Position numbers and translations under genes: made by a program | Assembly (NCBI GenBank): GCA_017654935.2 | Contig: CM065694.1 | Span: 5,379,258-5,443,257, forward strand | Direction of reading: 5' to 3' | Origin: Phymorhynchus buccinoides | Lineage: Eukaryota > Mollusca > Gastropoda > Neogastropoda > Raphitomidae | Length of the DNA: 64,000 nt | Part shown: positions 23,987 to 64,000 of the stretch, piece after piece | Layout: every line of letters begins with the position of its first letter | Numbering within the stretch: the stretch's first letter is position 1 | The notes under the pieces: model-generated | The model's database searches: none | What the model was told of the DNA's origin: nothing | The model's input: only the letters and a program-made list of their open reading frames with translations

Positions 23987-24328
23987 TCACTAAACACACT
24001 TTCAGCAAACCAACCAACCTCTCAAGCGGACATCAATAGGGTTGATGCTGGCAGCATGCACTCTAATCAGCAATTCATTGGGGGCTTTGATGGTGGCAGC
24101 CCGCGCTTTGTCCGACAACGTCAGCTCTTTGTTATCTCCGTACTGGTGAATTTGCCAGGCCTGCATCTTGGCTGGAGATTTTTTGGAAGAGGAGCATCTT
24201 CTCAATGCACCGAAGTTCATCAGAATTGATGAATTGTTTGCGTTTTTCTTCAACATCTTGAAAACCAAATGTGTTCTGCAGAATGTTTGACATGAAGATG
24301 GTGGGTGGAAGATTAGTGCTGCGGACAT
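13371..24328 (-). CDS. RTN4IP1: RTN4IP1-like mitochondrial oxidoreductase (whole gene, 9 exons)
   Basis: Nine exons join to about 410 codons; the human protein is 396. The family is a zinc-independent medium-chain dehydrogenase/reductase of mitochondria, linked in animals to coenzyme Q biosynthesis and optic atrophy. Residues 1 to about 52 are rich in Arg, Ser and Lys with no acidic residue, consistent with a mitochondrial presequence. A GroES-like domain follows (VHAASINPIDVRLRG, FPLILGRDFSGTV, RFKPGDE). A Rossmann fold follows, with the dinucleotide loop GGAGGIG at about residue 223 and then a DAVGGS strand. The C-terminus is EGRNRGKTVVYM. All junctions are GT-AG and in frame. Exon 7 exists in two identical copies (15011-15194, 16758-16941); either one completes the gene. 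It lies head to head with POLR3B. Start chosen: first ATG of the exon-1 frame. Confidence 0.9.
14066..14158 (-). CDS. RTN4IP1: RTN4IP1 exon 8
   Basis: 93 nt, 31 codons, encoding GLTGGQSYRWAFFLPNGRAL and ERVAQMVDSGQ. YRWAFF is a signature of RTN4IP1. Acceptor GTGCAG, donor GTAGGG; phase 0 on both sides. Confidence 0.92.
14380..15010. repeat. Exon-7-derived minisatellite with CA repeats (array A)
   Basis: Six partial copies of the last roughly 65-75 bp of RTN4IP1 exon 7 (starting near 14381, 14503, 14607, 14709, 14827 and 14911) alternate with (CA)n. On the minus strand each reads GGGCGTGGCCCAGTCCAGC-like sequence into the FFLVNN codons. Several keep the donor GTCAAGGTGGGTG, while others end at AATGTGGGTG. 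None has an acceptor, so none is a complete exon. Confidence 0.9.
15011..15194 (-). CDS. RTN4IP1: RTN4IP1 exon 7, downstream copy (A)
   Basis: 184 nt, same coding content as copy B. Acceptor GTACAG after 15195, donor GTGGGT before 15011. Read-through past the donor enters the GT repeat and stops at 14978. Six partial copies of its 3' edge lie downstream at 14380-14990. Confidence 0.82.
15964..16152. mobile_element. GCCATAGCC SINE-like repeat (in unit A)
   Basis: Shares ACCATAGCCGATGAGGTTTA, CGGGACTTTACTGG, TGCCTCCGGGCATTGC and GAGGACGTAAAAC with the nested element at 7168-7405. Duplicated with unit B at 17722-17912. Confidence 0.65.
16340..16757. repeat. Exon-7-derived minisatellite with CA repeats (array B)
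   Basis: Four partial exon-7 edges (near 16350, 16455, 16575 and 16658) precede the full copy B, interleaved with (CA)n as in array A. Array A has two more copies. Confidence 0.88.
16758..16941 (-). CDS. RTN4IP1: RTN4IP1 exon 7, upstream copy (B)
   Basis: 184 nt encoding FDFVLDAVGGSMAEDSFSLL through NNVVK. It has the same acceptor, donor and protein as copy A at 15011-15194. In transcript order it comes first. Because 184 is not divisible by 3, splicing both copies in series would shift frame, so only one can be used per productive message. It could also be a false duplication in the assembly. Confidence 0.75.
17722..17912. mobile_element. GCCATAGCC SINE-like repeat (in unit B)
   Basis: Copy of the repeat at 15964-16152 carried along by the 1.75-kb duplication. 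It differs by a few bases, including the TGTTCATGACCG insertion. Confidence 0.65.
18112..18230 (-). mobile_element. SINE family 2, tail fragment
   Basis: Contains the tail half of the family: TACTTTATAGTCACAGAGGC, TTGCTCCCACCTGGAGAGCG and GCAGCCAGAGGC. The tRNA-like head is missing. Fuller copies lie at 45428-45785 and 61015-61388. Confidence 0.65.
18331..18467 (-). CDS. RTN4IP1: RTN4IP1 exon 6
   Basis: 137 nt encoding LLKAWGAEVTATCSTDAVSL and GADRVLDYKAGN, the second beta-alpha-beta unit of the Rossmann fold, where the sequence after strand 2 contacts the cofactor ribose. Acceptor TTCCAG, donor GTAAGT; ends in phase 2. Confidence 0.93.
18468..21001. other. RTN4IP1 intron 5
   Basis: AT-rich intron. 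It holds a degenerate TTAA-type MITE at about 18950-19206 (right end GGCAATGAAGGGGTTAA), CT tracts near 19310-19380 and 20740-20800, and a 19-bp segment at 19411-19429 identical to part of the 43-bp satellite of POLR3B intron 1. No further coding sequence was seen. Confidence 0.6.
21002..21050 (-). CDS. RTN4IP1: RTN4IP1 exon 5 (dinucleotide-binding loop)
   Basis: 49 nt encoding VLILGGAGGIGTLSIQ. The GGAGGIG loop matches the A/G-x-x-G-x-x-G cofactor motif of NADPH-dependent members of the family. Acceptor TTGGCAG, donor GTAAAT. Confidence 0.93.
21051..22080. other. RTN4IP1 intron 4
   Basis: Non-coding. Contains a dispersed repeat at 21398-21556 and a CT/GT microsatellite block at 21595-21740. 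Confidence 0.6.
21398..21556 (+). mobile_element. Dispersed repeat (AAAGACTCCAGGGATCATCC family), partial
   Basis: Carries AAGACTCCAGGGATCATCC, GCTAGGGATGAGAACATTA and CCACACTCCGACTTCGGGGG. Longer copies at 44152-44447 and 48697-48988 show the same order, so it is an interspersed element of about 290 bp. Confidence 0.65.
22081..22205 (-). CDS. RTN4IP1: RTN4IP1 exon 4
   Basis: 125 nt, residues 177 to about 218. Encodes KKPQSLSHVEAASIPYVATT, a conserved segment in which ASIPYV precedes the helix leading into the cofactor domain. Acceptor CTACAG, donor GTAAAT; ends in phase 2. Confidence 0.92.
22687..22755 (-). CDS. RTN4IP1: RTN4IP1 exon 3
   Basis: 69 nt, 23 codons (VWGALNGFRQGTHAQFTVAS and three more residues). 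It matches the family segment after the KPGDE turn. Acceptor TTTTCAG, donor GTACCC. Confidence 0.9.
23421..23643. mobile_element. TTAA-flanked MITE (CCCCTTGACTGCCAG family, copy 1)
   Basis: TTAA flanks at 23417-23420 and 23644-23647. Left end CCCCTTGACTGCCAGAGAAA, right end GGCAGTCAAGGCG. Internal ATGACGTCATTGGTGATGTC is shared with the copy at 36567-36794. piggyBac-like by target site and CCC ends. Confidence 0.7.
23695..23843 (-). CDS. RTN4IP1: RTN4IP1 exon 2
   Basis: 149 nt, residues 104-153. Encodes GGYGSKILNALRRR, then FPLILGRDFSGTVIETG and RRFKPGDE, the core of the GroES-like domain. Acceptor TTTCAG, donor GTGAAC; ends in phase 0. Confidence 0.93.
24019..24328 (-). CDS. RTN4IP1: RTN4IP1 exon 1 (start, presequence)
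   Basis: 310 nt, residues 1-103 plus one base. It encodes a putative mitochondrial presequence and then MQAWQIHQYG, which aligns with the start of the mature enzyme. Donor GT follows at 24018-24017. An internal Met before LKKNANN or at MQAW could be the start if an upstream exon exists. Confidence 0.85.
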
Positions 24329-24516
24329 GATGGTTCAAGGCAATACTTCGGATCTTGATTAGCTGGACCAAAAGAAAATGGTACTGGTAAATCAGTCTGC
24401 CATCAAATTGCACTAATAAATAAATTAACTGTCTTCTTTTTCGCTGAGCACTAATAAATAAATTAACTGTGACATCTTCATTAAGAACCTAAGAATGCAA
24501 AACAAAAACAATTTTG

Positions 24517-25213
24517 GGCAAAAGTAAAGATGCGCCCCCCCCCCCCCCCTCCATGTCTCGGTTCTTTCCATTTTTTTCAGTCTTGCCTTTCTTACTGCAG
24601 ATTGGGTATTTCATCCTATATCGTTTGCTATATTTAACACTAATTTTCATCCATTTACATAATTAAACACGTGCATTCAATAATAGTAGAAGATAAAGGC
24701 AAGACGGAAAAAACGCAAAGAACCAGGACTGTGACAAATGCTCCGCGGCTGTTGTGTGTACTGCACTACATGGGGGCTATTTATATTAGTAATGGCCTTT
24801 ATTATGACTGCGATTAATCATTCAACAAAGATAATTAGCTCAGAGTTCATAAAATACAGTTTAACCCTTTCGCCGCCAGACACTTTTTAGCCATTTGTTT
24901 AATTATTAAACTTACATGGATCAGAGAAAAGATTTTGTCTGCAATATTGGGGATTCCTCAGTGATATGTTTAAAATAAGGCCTATCCTTACCTCTTAAAA
25001 TCAAGAACACAAGATCGTTGAATAACAGACCCAAATTTCAAGGCTTTTTATGACATGGGTATAAATTATTATGGTGCAAAAATGTGACATCCGCGGTGAA
25101 AGGGTTAATGTTTGGTAAGAAAGGCAGGTGTGAAAATGCGGGGAGAGCTAAAAAATGTAAAAAGGTTGGGGGGGGGGGGGGGGGGGGGGGGAGGGCACAT
25201 CTTTGCTTTTACC
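24517..25213. mobile_element. DNA element with AAAGATGCGCC ends (copy 1), interrupted
   Basis: Inverted ends GGCAAAAGTAAAGATGCGCC and, at the right, GGTAAAAGCAAAGATGTGCC (complement), each followed by a C or G homopolymer. Flanks CAATTTTG and CAATTTCT suggest an 8-bp target duplication. A TTAA MITE (24865-25104) is inserted inside. Copy 2 is at 56163-56588. Confidence 0.7.
24865..25104. mobile_element. TTAA-flanked MITE (CCCTTTCGCCGCCAG family, copy 1)
   Basis: A 240-bp element flanked by TTAA (24861-24864, 25105-25108), with ends CCCTTTCGCCGCCAG and CCGCGGTGAAAGGG. Relatives at 29376-29615, 44937-45166 and 49021-49266 share GCAATATTGGGGATTCCTC and AAGGCCTATCCTTACCTC. piggyBac-like non-autonomous element nested in another transposon. 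Confidence 0.8.
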
Positions 25214-25538
25214 CAATTTCTTTTTAAAACCCAGTATTAAGTTAATTAACAGAGGGCAATTTTGAAGATTACTCTGAAAAACATTTTTTTTTTTTTACCT
25301 AAGGTTCTTTCAATAAGAATCCTCCTTCAACATTTTGAAGATTATGGTACTATAACATTTCTTTGAATGGAGTATGTGGAAAAAAACCACTGTCCAAAGT
25401 ATGCTTAAATGTGTACTGTTAGCAACTATTTGTATGTGTACATCAATGTCCATGTGTATGTACTGCGTGTATACATGCATGTCATATTATGTGTGTGTAG
25501 CAAGGGGGGGAGGGGCAGAAAGAGAGGGAGAGCGAATA

Positions 25539-25654
<116 letters not shown>

Positions 25655-26250
25655 TGTGAGTGTGACTTGTCACTGTGAGTCACTGTGTCAGTGTTATTTT
25701 CCATTCTTTCTTTTAAACTAAGAACAAAATGCCAGAGACTAAGCTACTGAACTGATTAAAAGCTCGAACAATCTATTTACACTCCTAACTCACAAAATAT
25801 AAGGAAAGAAGAAAGGAAAATCTCTTTTTTACACACCCTTCCAAACTCTACAAGTGATTCCAGACGACAAATTTACGATTAATCAGAGTTACTGTTCTTC
25901 TCAACTTACGTAATAAAGTCTCTATCCAAAAACTCAAACATACCCCAAAACCTAATATAAGCGAAATTTAAAAGATTACAGTCACAATCATAACAAAAAG
26001 CATGTCCATCACGACCTATTTGTTTTTATTTTCAAAAATGGTAAGTCGCATAACCGTAGCCAATGTGTTAATATTGCCGTCAATATTGCTATATTCCTGT
26101 TAAAAGACCTGTTTTCTAAGATAAAAAAATACCTTTTTCAGGGCCGATAACTTTTACGAACTGAAAGTAAGTTTCCCGTCAACACCAACACCGAACACGA
26201 GGACTTTAGCAAGCAGTTTGCATCAGATCGGTGGAGCATTAACATGCACA

Positions 26251-64000
<37,750 letters not shown>

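Overview
This window is eukaryotic and most likely comes from an invertebrate animal, plausibly a mollusc; that placement is an inference. The evidence is long AT-rich introns with GT-AG splicing, GC-richer exons, abundant CA/GA/GAT/CTT microsatellites, tRNA-derived SINEs, non-LTR retrotransposon tails and many short inverted-repeat DNA elements. Bacterial features such as operons, Shine-Dalgarno sites and CRISPR arrays are absent.

Two host genes can be assembled exon by exon, arranged head to head about 1.9 kb apart. On the minus strand (24328 down to 13371) is a complete nine-exon homolog of RTN4IP1, a mitochondrial NAD(P)H-dependent oxidoreductase of the medium-chain dehydrogenase family; the joined exons encode about 410 residues. 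On the plus strand (26251 to beyond 64000) is the 5' half of POLR3B/RPC2, the second-largest subunit of RNA polymerase III. Fifteen exons, about 562 codons, lie in the window and the gene runs off the right edge. All splice junctions proposed here use GT-AG and keep frame.

Region by region: 1-13370 is intergenic or 3' flank, with a non-LTR retrotransposon tail (2062-3077), SINEs, MITEs and a 5'-truncated LINE (about 12056-13108). 13371-24328 is RTN4IP1, whose exon 7 sits in a recent 1.75-kb tandem duplication and is surrounded by extra copies of its own 3' edge. 24329-26250 is the shared 5' region with nested MITEs. 26335-35510 (POLR3B intron 1) holds a delimited 3.35-kb Mutator-like (MULE) transposon at 27233-30586, with terminal inverted repeats, a 9-bp target duplication and a frameshifted FLYWCH/MULE transposase, followed by an array of about 80 copies of a 43-bp satellite. 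Intron 3 holds about 98 copies of a 65-bp satellite. Introns 13 and 14 hold 35-bp and 44-bp arrays. Intron 11 holds a four-element nest of DNA transposons that can be unpicked from its target duplications.

The most unusual theme is that minisatellites repeatedly grow out of exon edges and carry the splice site with them: RTN4IP1 exon 7 (donor side), POLR3B exon 8 (acceptor side) and POLR3B exon 10 (donor side). POLR3B exon 5's acceptor also lies inside a minisatellite. In each case a short exon fragment plus its splice signal is repeated together with a simple repeat. I regard this as the best candidate for a new phenomenon here; no new enzyme system was found.
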